From Haberlea rhodopensis (taxonomy: Eukaryota > Streptophyta > Magnoliopsida > Lamiales > Gesneriaceae): a stretch of DNA of 64,000 nt. The position numbers and the translations under genes are program-made. Position 1 is the stretch's first letter. Every line of letters begins with the position of its first letter. Where the stretch lies: NCBI GenBank assembly GCA_907163345.1, contig CAJQUN010000436.1:124001-188000 (forward strand), written 5' to 3'. The notes beneath the pieces were generated by a model that did no database searches, was not told the DNA's origin, and worked only from the letters and a program-made list of their open reading frames with translations. Of the stretch, positions 12,266 to 24,471 are shown one piece after another.

Positions 12266-13389
12266 AACTCCACCATACTTTATCTTTACTCGACCTCGAG
12301 TAAATCAGACAACACTATAATATTTGTGTTAGCTGATAGCATCATAACAAACTAACTTATCCTCACTTTAATGCCTCAACAATTTTAAATATGCATAGTA
12401 ATGAAAGGTAGTGAAAAGTTAAAAGTGTAACAAGTTCAATCCCTAGACATCTCATACTCAACAAAGCAGCAAACGTGGGTGTGTGGTCATAAACAAGTGT
12501 CGTGCATAAATTATAGATCCAATTAATGTAAAACCACAATAGCTCAAGTTGTACACTAACACAAGTATATGGTCACTTGCACACTCTTCTCCACTATCCT
12601 AGCCACTTGCAAGCACAAATCAAGTAGGTCTTTATTAGCTTGTAGCTTGGCCTAGATATTGACTTATGAAAGAAAGGATAAATATGTATCAAACAAGAGA
12701 GTATAATGATATGAACAATTAAAACTCTCCTTACATGATTTTTCAAACATTGTTCTTTTTTTGCAAGATTTATCAATTATTTTCTTCTTTTGTGTCTTGG
12801 CTCCACTTGGAGTCATATTTTTATCTATTTTTCAAGGCATCCATTTTCTTTCATGTATCTCATTCTTTTGACAATAAAGCTCTCAAATAGATGAATCATT
12901 GATAACTAACTCCCATTGGGTTGCCTCCCAAGCAGCGCCTCTGTTTAACGTCGGTGGCCCGACACCGGTGCTCGTGCTCATGGTGGGTTATGTTTGGTGT
13001 CCATTCCACCTTTTCCACCTCAGTAGTCTCCTAACAACTCGAAGGCGATGTCTATTCGCCCTGTATTTTTTGGATATCATCAACCCTTTTCTCATCCCCT
13101 CGTTTTCTATTGATGTATCCTGAGATTCAGGAGGAAGTTTCAGCTCAATATCTGGTACTTACAATTCAGAATTAAGATTTTTAGAATGAGAATTTGGTGA
13201 AGTAGTAATAATACATGAATTATCAGCCAAAATTCCTCTCATACATCCTTCGTCAACAAGTCGATCAGTAGTTACCCCATGTTTATGCTCAGTAACAGTA
13301 TGTGATTTTTCTAGTTATATGTGATGTGTGATACCAATAGTGTAATCAGTAGTATGAGGATAAATGGGATCATGAGTATTGAACTTAGC

Positions 13390-14044
13390 TACCTCACCAT
13401 GAAACTCCATTATAAAAGCACCACCACTTACATCTATTATGTGCTTTGAAGTTTTCAAACACGGTCTCCCTAACAGAATATGTCTGCTTTTATTATCATT
13501 TTACATGTCAATTACGTAGAAGTCAGCATGAAAGACCAATTTATCAATTTTCACTAAGACATCCTCAAGTATTCCACTAGGATGCACAGTAGACATATTA
13601 GATAATTGAATAGCAATTTCAGATTTTTTTAAAAGTCCTAGGTTTAAAGAGGGGTAGATTGAATAAGGCATAACATTTATTGATGCACCTAAGTCTAGCA
13701 TGGTTTTATCAATTTTATTATTTCTAATTGTGCATGAGACATTGAACATACCTGGATCCATGCATTTAGTAGGGATTTCTTTCTCCTCATCGTCGGTAAA
13801 AAAAAATCATCCCACATGTCCATTTCATCATAGTATTCGACCCTCGGTTCCTTTTTCTCAGCACAAGGTTCATGTTCATATTCAACATAAGGATTGTTGG
13901 AGATATACCTTGTGGAGATGCATGATGTGCAAGCTCCTTTCCTTCTAGTGGCACATGTGTCTCCTCTTCTAGCTTGGATGGCTTCAGTACCACCTTCCCT
14001 GGGGTTTCTACCTCTTCGTCACTCCTTGAGGCTATTGCAACCAT
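13390..14044 (-). pseudogene. Athila-like protease region of element B
   Basis: The frame 13761-13501 contains MLDLGASINVMPYSIYPSL (active-site DxGA, with L in place of the more usual T), GILEDVLVKIDKLVFHADFY and VIDM. It is followed in a shifted frame by LLGRPCLKTSKHIIDV and FHGEVAKFN near 13490-13390. Upstream, 14044-13787 is an acidic spacer with a Glu-rich segment. The reading order matches Ty3/Gypsy protease. The frameshift after VIDM and the absence of gag and RT show that it is not functional. Confidence 0.8.
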
Positions 14045-14055
14045 GTTTTCCCCTG

Positions 14056-14900
14056 GGTCTTATTTGCTATCCAATTAGCAATAGATTATATGCAAGTCTT
14101 TACGTTGTCAATCCAATAAACAAACACAAATCATATCAATAAAATCAGAAAAACAATCATATTCAATAAAATTGATAAACAAAAGCGTAGGAATCTCCCC
14201 AAGATAAATAAATCCAAGGTATTAGTCTTCCTTAACAAAGAATTAAAACTAACTAAACATAATTAATAAGAAAAATGAAAAATAAAAGAAAATGAAAGAA
14301 AACTAATTCGATCTCCGCTCGTCGAGGTGGTCAATCCCGCCTTCGCTTCGATCTTCGTAGCGTTCTTCAACAAAATTGAAGGAAAAATTATAAACTAAGC
14401 CTAAACTACTCTACCATAACTATCTAGATGATTTAAGGTCTGATTTTCGTCCATATATGTATATGTATGCTGATGGGGTATGTTAGAATCCATGTAGGAA
14501 AGAAATAAATCAAGAATCCAAACTTTCCAAAATTCTGCTGGCGATCGATCACGCCAGCCCTTATTTTTCAACCAGTATGTCTCGACGATCGATCATGGAA
14601 ATGTGCCGATCGATCGCCGATATATAATTTTTGTTGCTCAAATTTTCTCTTTTGGCGATCGGTGCTTGTTTGGCGATCAATTGCGGTCCTTTATCCACTT
14701 TTATGCATTTTTCTTTGTCTACTTTGATCCCTTGTCAACTCCAATTCATTTATTGGTCCTTATTCGCCCTTGTTAGCTTGATTTCTTCTTCCACCTACAT
14801 TTACACAACTATACGATTAGGTAGCATATGTATCAACCATCAAAACATACTAAATCGTAGGCAATTAAACGCACTAGATGTGTCTTTTCTAGTCACATCA
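14056..14900 (-). repeat. Truncated 5' LTR of element B (845 bp)
   Basis: Near-identical to 11418-12265. It joins the protease region directly at about 14056, so LTR end, PBS and gag were lost in one deletion. Confidence 0.85.
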
Positions 14901-14974
14901 GTATCCCAAGTAAAAAAATTAAATAAATGGATAAATTACAATCAACTAATCTTGTTTGAAATTGCAAAGACTAG

Positions 14975-14992
14975 TTCCCACCAAAGGCGCCA
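14975..14992 (-). other. Primer binding site of element A
   Basis: On the minus strand TGGCGCC directly follows the LTR after the spacer AGTTTT. The first seven bases match the 3' end complement of tRNA-Asp, used by Athila elements; the following bases are diverged. Confidence 0.6.
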
Positions 14993-14998
14993 AAAACT

Positions 14999-16465
14999 TG
15001 ATCGTCGCTTTTTTAAACAATAAAATTCCCAAGTGTGAACGATTATTCCACAAATGCACAGTTGTCAAGTTTTAATTTAAAGAATAAGAAGTACGAGTGT
15101 AGAACCAATAGGACTAGTAGTTAGTATCAAACCCAATCAATTTAATTATATTTAGCCTACGCGTAATAGATGAAAATTATAAAGTGAAAAATAAACAAAA
15201 AATTCAAACTCCCAATTAACGAGCACGCAAAAACAAAGGAATCGATATAGAAGATTTATCAATAATTTGGTTCACCTTCGTAATCCCATAAAATTCCTTT
15301 ATTAGTATCGATTGATTATCTATTAGATTCTAAGGTGATGAGTTTTCCAATTTTTTTCAATATACTATCTTGATCTATATTCAACTTAATATTCAATTGC
15401 AGTAAGTCATTCTCACATACTTATTTAACAATTCAATATTGCATTAAGATTCGTGAAAACTACTAGCTTTCGATTCTAGATATTTATGGCTATCACACGT
15501 GTATTTGATCTCATCTCTCGATCTCAATCTGAAATTCATGGCATAATTTACTAGTTCGTATTATAATATCATCTCTGGATCTCAATTACAGTAACTAATA
15601 TCAATTCAATGGGTGATCAATCCATGAAAGCATTAAGATCATAAGTCATGCACAAATATCGAATGGAATCAATCAAAAACTAATAATTAAACCAAAGGTT
15701 CAAACATAAGATCCCATCATCTTGATAAAATAAATTAGCCTAGAATCACATTCATAGAAAGATGTTTAATAATGTATTCAACGCTAAACAACATTAGAAA
15801 AAACTAAGAATCAAATAAGCAATAGTTTAGAAATACGAATAAACACCAGATGCCGACTCCGTGCGTCGTTCGTTTTCCGTCTCTTGGTTACTCCTTGCTT
15901 GGCAGCTTGAAAGATGAGAGGGAGGCTGACTCTAGGTTAGAAATATGGTCTATGTATCATTGGGTCGTGCATTATGTGCTTTTTATAGAGGATGAATGAG
16001 GTAGTTTCTTTGTGCAACTCAAACTCTTCAAAATATTTTTTTTTTCAAATTTTCTCGCCTACCGATCGAAAGCTAAGAAGGTTATCGATCGATCGGTAAT
16101 TCCTCGAATTTCCTACCTTCAGCTACTTCATTTACCAATCAATCGCTACAAAGTCACCGATCGATCGATGTTTCTTCAATTTTGTTGCCCATGTATCGTC
16201 ATTTACCGACAAATCGATAAGTAACCACCGATCGATCGGTAGTCACTTTTTCTTCCAAGCACGAACTGTCGTCATTTCTTCGATCGATTTGCTCGTTAGA
16301 GTCCGTTTTCTTCATTCTTAGCTCATTTTCCTTCACTGCCACGCACTTCGACATTGATTCTTGAAACATACAAAAAAAAAACATAAAAGCGCATAATATC
16401 CTCCATGAATCAACATAAAATGTATCTAATGCCTAGAAATATAAGTGTAAAATTCACACTTATCA
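14999..16465 (-). repeat. 5' LTR of Athila-like element A (1467 bp)
   Basis: Starts TGATAAGTGTG at 16465 and ends GCGACGATCA at 14999 (minus strand), then PBS. The start and the LTR/PBS junction match the element at 40888-45803, whose 5' LTR is 1462 bp, so they are one family. A cluster of CGATCGATCGG palindromes lies at about 16080-16280. The leader after the PBS runs to 14906, is interrupted by element B and resumes at 10848 in front of gag. Confidence 0.85.
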
Positions 16466-16879
16466 TTCTTGCCTGAGGCTGAGATGCTCGAGCTATGATT
16501 TGATTGATTTTGATATATTTAAACATTCGTTTATTGGTTCTGTATACCCAGTGGATGGGTGTATGATACTGATCTGACATTCATTGCATTGCATTACATC
16601 ATATATCACATTTTACATATGCATATTGTATATATTGTGATTGTGCCATACTAGGCGTTTGCTCACCACGGGAGTAGTGTTGTTGTCTTTGTGTGTGGAC
16701 AAGGCAGATAGTACATGTTGTCAGGTTCCTAGAGAGGGTACGTCCGCTGTTGATATATGTAAAACATGTAGTATGTTACTCGTACGATGAGATCATGCCG
16801 AAATTTTTAGGGTCACAATTGAAAAATATTAACTTAATTTTCCATTGTTTACAGTAATCACGTGATTAGGATTGGTGTC

Positions 16880-17090
16880 TCACAAGGTTGGCTCGCAAAG
16901 ATGAACGTTATCCACTTTCCTGACTTCAGTCCCATAATAGTGCTTCAGTCTTTGACCATTGACTTGAAATGTTCGACCGTCATTGCACCTTACTTCAACT
17001 TCTCGATTGCCACCACTTTGGCTATGTCCACTTTCGAAAATGTTTCTACTAATCCTAATAGGCCTGCCTACTCCAGTAAATATTCCAAAA
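16880..17090 (-). pseudogene. C-terminal fragment of an Athila-like integrase/pol
   Basis: The minus-strand frame ends EVEVRCNDGRTF-QVNGQRLKHYYG, then about 22 more residues and TGA at 16880-16882. The block 'DGRTFxVNGQRLKxY' is the terminal motif of many plant Ty3/Gypsy integrases. Only about 70 residues survive. No link to the LTR at 14999-16465 is visible. Confidence 0.6.
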
Positions 17091-17109
17091 ACGTCCTGTG
17101 TGAGTGAAC

Positions 17110-18250
17110 TTGTTACTTTATGTTTGATTAAAGTATCACTAGGTACTGAATTCTGTCTGCTGCAATTCTCATGGTCTTCAGTTAGTTTTTAAACAGAACT
17201 TTTTGTCTGATGGACAAACTGAGTACATGGACTCAAATAATAATGCATCCAAAACCAGACTCCAGTCTTCTCTGCTCAGGTGATTTGGATTCTCTTGCGA
17301 CAGAGATGGGAGGATCAAAGGACATCTCTAAGTTGTATGCAGGAATTGCTATACTTGGATATACTGTTTCAATCCTATCAACGTGAGGCCATTCTCAAAC
17401 CTACTGACTTTCCTAGCCCACCGGTATCCAAAAGATCTTTAGTACTGAAACTTTACATTATTTATTTATTAGAAGTGCATTAAACTCAATCGTATGCTAT
17501 GCTTATAAGCTATGCCCATTTATTTCAGCGATTCGGGTAAATTATCTTTTTTATTCTTATGCTACATTTATATGGTACAACAATTATGATGCTGGGGTTT
17601 TGGTGTAAACGAGTTGAGTTCTTTGGCGATCCTTTCTCGGTTTTCGCTTATCGCCTATCCCAATTTATACATTCACATGTAATGAGAGCTTAATGGTTTG
17701 AGGGGACCGAGTTTGGCTAAGGTGGTTCATTCCTCATTTTGGTCCAAGTCTTGTGATTATGAAGCGGATCATTTTCTCATTCCCCATAGTAGTACCACTT
17801 CTCCATCGACGAGACGCTTGTATTATGTTAGTTTACTTGTTTTAGCGCTTACGATAGTGTGAGTTTTATGGTAATTATTTCAACAGTTTATTGTAAATGG
17901 TATGTTGGCCACCATTTAGCTGATATATAGTATGTTTCTGTAAAAAAAAACACTTATTTATATTTACTTTTTAATTTTTTTGAATTATTTTTATGGCTTG
18001 TGATCTTTTTATATATTCCACATACTTTGATAACTACTCGTCTCTGGTATGGAAGGAACTCACGCTAAATAAGTGGGTCCATGAACTCTTTTCTAACATA
18101 TTTGATAAACCCTATCATATGGGAATTGTGTTCTAGTGGAGCGATTGCTTCTTCGATATGGCTGAAATCGAGATTTAAGTACAACACTACTCGTTTGATT
18201 CGGGTACTCAAGCCCAACTCAGCTTGTGGACAAAGATAATAGATGCTTGA
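17110..18250. other. Decayed intergenic DNA
   Basis: No gene is recognised. A short plus-strand stretch around 17200-17250 (frame reading LSDGQTEYM) faintly resembles the HPQTDGQTE block of retroelement integrase. That similarity is too short to rely on. Confidence 0.3.
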
Positions 18251-18488
18251 CAGGGGCAAATCTAGCCCGAAAATTGAGGGGGACAAAAAATAATAACATA
18301 AAAAATAAAGAGTAATTTTTTTAAGGGGTCAAAATATAATTTCAGGGGGGCAATATGTAATATTTGGGAGGCAAAATGTACTTTTTTAGGGTAAAATACA
18401 GGTTTTTTACAAAAAAAAAAAAAAATTAACACTCATTTTTTTAGGGGGTGCCGCTGCCTCCCCTCACCCTTGAATAGAATCGCCCCTG
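18251..18488. mobile_element. Small hAT-like MITE
   Basis: Starts CAGGGGCAAATCTA and ends with the inverse of CAGGGGCGATTCTA. The 8-bp flanks ATGCTTGA and GTGCTCAA match at six positions, as expected for an old hAT target duplication. The 238-bp interior has G-runs and A-runs and no ORF. Confidence 0.6.
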
Positions 18489-18626
18489 GTGCTCAAGAAG
18501 CAATAAATTATATATTCTTAAGTTAACCAGCCCCTTGCTCATCAGATTTCTCCTCTCTTCTAGATTCGGAAGTCTGAAGCTGAACAAGCATATTAATATG
18601 CAACTAGGATAGGTAAAAAGAGCACT

Positions 18627-19107
18627 CTAGTTTGAACAATAGCATTTATCTTCCCTATAGTGTATTTTTATGTCAAATCACAGGGAATGTAGTTGTAATT
18701 TTTCTTATATATTTACAAATTAGAGTGAGTGTTATTGTAATACGGGATAATTACATATGACTCCCTTGTAGAACATATGTTTTACAAATTTCCCCCTCTA
18801 GTTTGAACAATTGCATCTAACTCCCTTGTAAAATAGATGTATTACGATAACACTCCTTATAGTTTGTAAATATATAAGAAAACTTACAATTACATCCCCT
18901 GTGATTTGACATAAAAAATACACTGTAGGGGAGGTAGATGTTATTGTTCAAACTAGAGGGGTTAAAACGATAATTATGAAAACTAGAGGGGTGCATATGA
19001 AGTTCACCCATGTAATACAGTTATTCTACAAGGTATGCAGATGTGATTGTTCAAACTAGTGGGGGAATATTTGTAAAACAGCTATTCTATAAGGAATGGA
19101 TATATAA
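18627..19107. repeat. Fold-back repeat with two overlapping inverted arms
   Basis: 18627-18741 is an inverted copy of 18841-18956 (about 115 bp, roughly 85-90% identical by eye). The loop between them (about 18752-18840) is itself inverted relative to 19021-19107. The element is AT-rich and non-coding. It lies about 330 bp upstream of the HNH-like gene. Clear terminal motifs and target duplication were not found. Confidence 0.65.
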
Positions 19108-19438
19108 TTATTCCAAACATTAATACAAACACTTTTCTTTCAAGGGCAAAAGAGTCTCTCCATCCCTCGAAGACTTTAATGATAAAAGCAGCAGCGTATC
19201 TCAAGAGTTATTAGGTTGGTGTGGGTCAGCGCATGTAGCCGTTACACATTTGAAACAGCCAAACAAAGAGATAAAATCATTTAAAAAAAACAAAAAACAA
19301 ACGACCGTTAACTTGCCACTCTGATTCATTAAAACTCACTCAAAGATCACGCCTTTTCTCCTCTGTTTATACAGCAGGAGAAAATTCATTGATTTCAGCT
19401 CTGAAAAATTCTTCAAGAAGAAGACAAATATTTCAGAA

Positions 19439-22400
19439 ATGGCAGCCATGGATATGGTGTTTACGGAAGAAGAGATGGCCATAGATCAAGCCCTGGGCTA
19501 CCCAAGAGCTTACGCGAAACTCTGTCGGGACCAGAGTTTCGGGCCATACAGCAATGGCCCCCCTTTCACTTTTACTCCGTATGCTTTGGTGGAGCAAGAG
19601 GTAACTGATTTGCTCTCTCTGTTTTTCTTTTTTAACGAAACCCTGTTTTTAATTGAAGAGAGAATTACTGTTTTTGAGTAAGAAACCAAGATTGAAAGTT
19701 TTTTAGGTTGAGTTTGGATGGAAGTATTTAATTCGAGGGAGTGAGATAAGTACTGTCAGAAAAGGCATAAAATATCATAATTAAAAAAAAAATCTTAATA
19801 AATGCGTTGGGCTAAGAATCATATTTGAAATATTTAGCCCTCAAATTCTTCAATCCACAGATACTCTTACTAATTGGAATTGTAATATTTTTACGAAGTT
19901 GAAAATTTTAGAAACTTTGTTTGTATTGTGCATCTATCTTCTTTGATGATTAGACCACTTAAGTTGGTAGCTGCCATGACTTTCTTTTGTTTTTGTGGAG
20001 CATATGATTAAAAATCGGAAACTATTTCCAAGTTACGGGGGGATTTTGCGGATGGTTTGGTGAGATCAATGGTGATTGCAGGAATCAAGAGCGAAGGAAT
20101 TGGAAGAGATGTTCCAAATCATAGATCACGAAGCAAAACCAACAACCAAGCCAACAATTTTTGTATCTCTTCTGTGGAAACAGCTCAATCATCTTGGGTA
20201 AACCATTTTTAAATAATTCAATACTTCTTTTTTGAAGAAAAACAAGAATTATCTTTATATGGATTCAAGAAATCCCACCATTAATGTATCATTTATGATT
20301 CCAGGAATGCTGGTTTTGATCCAGAAATATTTCGAGTTGATCCATACGGGAATGTTCTGTATTATCACGCTGATCCTGCTTCCCCTCTTGCATGGGAGAT
20401 TGATCATTGGTTTCCTTGCTCAAGTATTCTGTTTCCGCCAAGACTATGTCTGAATAAATCAGTTGATTTTGATTAAATTAAAATTTTTTTTTGTTTAAAT
20501 GACTACTTTCTGAAGGAATTTCAATGCATAAAAAAATAGTCTAGAAATTAGTTTAAACTTGAAAGAAAGTTCTCAACTTTTTTTCTAGAATCCAAGCATA
20601 CAGGATAGATTCAGCCGATTGACTTTAAATTTATGAAGCTCAAAATCCATTCATCCAAATTTAACCTTAGGATATTTTGGATTATATGTTGGAAGTTTGC
20701 ACAGATTTCTTCAATTTTTATAATCATGGGGAAATGTGACTTATTAAAAAAATTCTATCTATGGAAATGTCAAATTAAATGAAGAAGTTTTTGTCATTTT
20801 GGGTATTTTCGGTAGCCTGTATGCATATATTTGCTCCATGCTCTCGGATAGCACAGATATATTGCTTGTCAATAGCTATGATGTACAGATACAACGAAAA
20901 TAGCTATGCATTGTGTCGAATAAGCCTCTCGTATAGCATATTTGTAGATCAAAAATCACATTCTCTATAGCAATTTTATAGCATTATAAATTTTATAAAC
21001 ATCAGTTTGTGGATTGTGCTGTTTGACTTTTTATGATTGTGTAGAAATATCAATTTTCAATAAGCAATTTTCAAATGTTTAAGATTTTATGAATGCCAGT
21101 TTAGGTGATTCTACAAGTCATTATTACTCAAGACAATTAAAAAAAATTCAAAAAAATCAATACACTGATTTGAAATCAAATTCTCATCGTACAGGAGGAG
21201 GACTGACTGTTCCTAGCAACCTTAGAATATTGCAATGGCAAGTGTGCAAGGAAAAGCATGACAAGCTAGAGTATCTCATTCCTTGGTGGGATTTTCAACT
21301 GGGCATATCTACTAATCAGTTCTTGTCCATTTTTGCTTCTTCCCACTCAGAGTTCAGGTTTGTAAATGTTACTTGATACGAGTGCAAAGGGGTTATTCCT
21401 TGGTGTACGAGCTCATATATTTCATGTTTTCCAGGAACAGGGCATTTTCTTGGTTATTTTCAGAAGGTGAAAGTGAAGAAATGAATGCCACACAGAATGT
21501 TGATTCTCACACTTTTCCACGACATTTTGCTGAATCGAAAGGAAAACTAGGCCTGGCTCCAGCATCTGTTGTTCTCTCTCGAAGGGAGTCATTTGACAAT
21601 GCACTGAAATCACTAGATGACAACAGAAGGCCAAGATCAAGTACTCCCATAATAGGTCCGTGGATTATGATCTGATACATATACAAACAAATCGCATGGG
21701 ATTCCATTTTCTTTTGCTTCATATAGTTTTTTGCTTGTGGCAGCTGTGAGGAAAGTAAAACCATTCTTCCTGAAAGAGAATGAAGATCCGTTAATGGCGA
21801 GCAACCCATATCAAGCCATTGTTAGAGCTAGAGATTCTTTGAAACAGAGAGAAGCAACAGTGAAAATGCAAGCAGAAATACAGAAATTAGATGATGAAGT
21901 AAATGAACTTCAGCAGAAGACCGAAGAAGAGAAGGCTTCAATACAAGACCTTGAGTTGGTGCTGATGAAGAGAAAGAGGAGGGCTGAGAAATGCAGGCGT
22001 GTAGCGGAGGCGCAATCTTCCTATAGGGTTATGCTGGAGAAGATGATTCGAGATGCCATGCACCAGTAAGTTAAAAATAAGGGTCATAAGTTGCAACATC
22101 AATGGTCATTGATATTTTTGGTGCGATTATAAAAACCTCAACGTTTGAATATATTTACAACAACACAAGTTGAGGATATTTTAATCTTACATTTACATCC
22201 TCTAAGGTTTTGGCACTTTTCAAGGTGGTGTTGTAATTATTCACACCCGAGAGTTTCTGTATTTATGTAGAATTTGAATTATAAATCAATCTTTGTTTTC
22301 ATGTAGGAGTGTTGTTTATAAAGAACAAGTGAGGTTAAATCAAGCAGCAAGCAGTGCCCTTTTAGCTAGACTTGAAGCACAGAAAGCAATTTGTTATTCT

Positions 22401-23558
22401 GCTGAGAGAGAACTTCACAGGAAGTATGAACAAAGAGATGAGCTAGAGAAACAAATACAGCCCGAATGGGAGCAGACACGGAAAAGGTCAAGAATGTATG
22501 AAGAGCATGATAACAAGATTGTTCGGTTTCTAATAGGAAACGAGCCAAAGCTTCAACAAAAAGAAACTCAGATGAGTAATACTTTCTTGGAAAAAGAGGT
22601 CAAGGAGGCTCTACGTTCACCAGAAGTCAAGTCTGCTGCCACTTTACGGAAGGAACTAAGGAAGTTCTTGGAAGAGGAGCAGAGAGCTTCAGCGGCGAGT
22701 TTACTGCTCAGCGAAGAACGACAGAATGAAGAACATGAGGGAACAGAAGAAATCATTAACAATATTAAAATATTGAAGCCCTATAGAGACAATAGTGAAG
22801 AGAATGGCAGCATATCTGAAGAAGGGGGCGTTGAGAAGTTGGGGATGCTACAACATAGTGGGACAAAGTTGCACAAAATTCAGTTTCCCGATTATCATGA
22901 ACCAAAGGAAGACGAGGATGAAGAGGCGAGAAAACTACGTGGAAAAGGGAATATAGATAAATGGCTGCAGTTTCTGCTGGAGAAGAACACAACAGATGGT
23001 GATGCTGACTTAGATTCTCCAGATATTGGAGAACCCGAATCCCCAAGAACCAATGCATTAGTCATCGTTCCGCAATTAGTCTCAGAGAAAAGTGAGGCTG
23101 AGATTTCAAAAGGGGTCATTGAAATGGAAGAAGCTAGGAACTCAGTGTCATCAAGTAAAGGTAAAGAAGACACAGGAGAGAACGACGTTTTTGACAGGAA
23201 CATCGGTGACAACAAACTCTTTAAGAACCCTCCTTACCGTATAGAGGAAGAGAGAAATAAAGCAAAAGAATTGGTTTCCAATGGTAAAGGAGAGGTAGAA
23301 AATGATTGTGGTGAAGAGAATGCAAGAAAGGGAAATAGTGTCAAGGAAAGCATGCTTTCGCGATCAGACAGTAAAAGGGTGTTTCGAAGAATCCCATCTT
23401 CGCCATCTTTGATATTGGAAGGCATGAAGAAGAGAGTGGATTGCATGGGAAAAAAACCTTTAGTGCTTGATGACAATGACTGTGAATACTATGCTTCTGC
23501 CAGAAACAACTTTATCAAATCGTCAATCAAGACAATCAAGAAAGCAGTGAAGTTTTAG
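19439..23558 (+). CDS. HNH-fold-like, coiled-coil nuclear-type protein, 784 aa, seven exons
   Basis: Exons: 19439-19600, 20082-20197, 20305-20423, 21195-21357, 21435-21655, 21744-22065 and 22307-23558, all with GT..AG borders and one continuous frame. Residues ~90-165 read FRVDPYGNVLYYHADPASPL, then WEIDHWFPCSRGGLTVPSNL and RILQWQVCKEKHDKLE. The Asp-His, the P.S.GG turn, the Asn-Leu pair and the following K..K give the order of an HNH (beta-beta-alpha metal) nuclease module. The Cys pairs that usually hold a zinc in HNH proteins are mostly absent. Residues ~280-460 form a strong coiled coil. The C-terminal third is acidic and Ser-rich and ends with basic residues (KSSIKTIKKAVKF). No transit peptide or membrane segment is seen. 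I recognise this as a conserved plant protein of unknown role. Nuclease activity is inferred, not shown. Confidence 0.9.
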
Positions 23559-24409
23559 TAGCTCTTTGTGCAGCAGGTTATTCTTTTTACAATTGCATTA
23601 TTTGTTGAGATGTGTATTCTCTTAAGTGAAATAATAGTGTGTAAGTTTGAGTCCTTTTTTCGTGTTCCTGAAATACATGTAATAACTGCTTGTTGTTTGA
23701 CAAAACTCATTGCCTTCTTTAAATGTTTTTTTTTCTCTTTTAAGTTCTGTTGTCTTATTTCATTATACTGTAAACTAAATCTCAGATAGACAACGATGTG
23801 GACTTCAATTTGTTATAAGAACCGAATGCTTTGAGAGTTGATAAATATCTGTCTTTTGTCTTCAAACCTTTCAAATAGATGAAGAATTCTAATGGTAATA
23901 ATTAAAAATAGTAACAGAAATGATCATCTTAGCCGTAATATATGTTTTTCAAACATTCACCGCGGTTCTTGATGTTTGCATGTTGAAATTGGTCTATTTC
24001 TCACATCTCCAACAAAAATTCTTGACCAAACACCTAATATGTTAAGAAACGTGAAACTTACTTATCCGAACTTCTATTTCGTTTAAGATATAGCTCTTAA
24101 CTATATCCAGTTTGTTTATTGTTCTGATATTTTGACATAAGTAACATGATACGGGTGCACAGGCGACTACGGAGGAAAAATTTGGGAACTAACCTTAATT
24201 TTTTTTTTTTTTTAAAATATGACATTCCACAGTGATAGAATAACATTGGAGAGATCATGCTTTTTAAAGGAAAAAAAATTTGGAGAGATTAGTTTCTTAA
24301 CTGTCCCCGAGTATGGATGCGCGATTGCTTCAATTTTCAAAACATTTGAGTGCGTGTGCGCCTTAATACGCATAGTAAAAAAGTATGCCTTATTACGCAT
24401 AGTAAAAAA

Positions 24410-24471
<62 letters not shown>

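Larger units (their letters stand above)
10854..14900 (-). mobile_element. Athila-like LTR element nested in another one (element B, TSD gtatc)
   Basis: A complete insertion flanked by GTATC on both sides (10849-10853 and 14901-14905). On the minus strand it begins TGATGTGACTAG at 14900 and ends ...CA at 10854. The 3' LTR is 10854-12265. The 5' LTR survives only as 14056-14900; about 560 bp of its 3' part are lost, together with the PBS and gag. The interior (12266-14055) keeps a protease region, a GGGAGGCAACCC block (about 12913-12924) typical of Athila interiors, and a polypurine-like TATGGTGGAGTT just before the 3' LTR. It cannot transpose on its own. Confidence 0.9.

Noticed and set aside
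22366..23476. Minus-strand ORFs in the last exon of the HNH-like gene
   Set aside because: They are shadows of the well-supported plus-strand coding exon.
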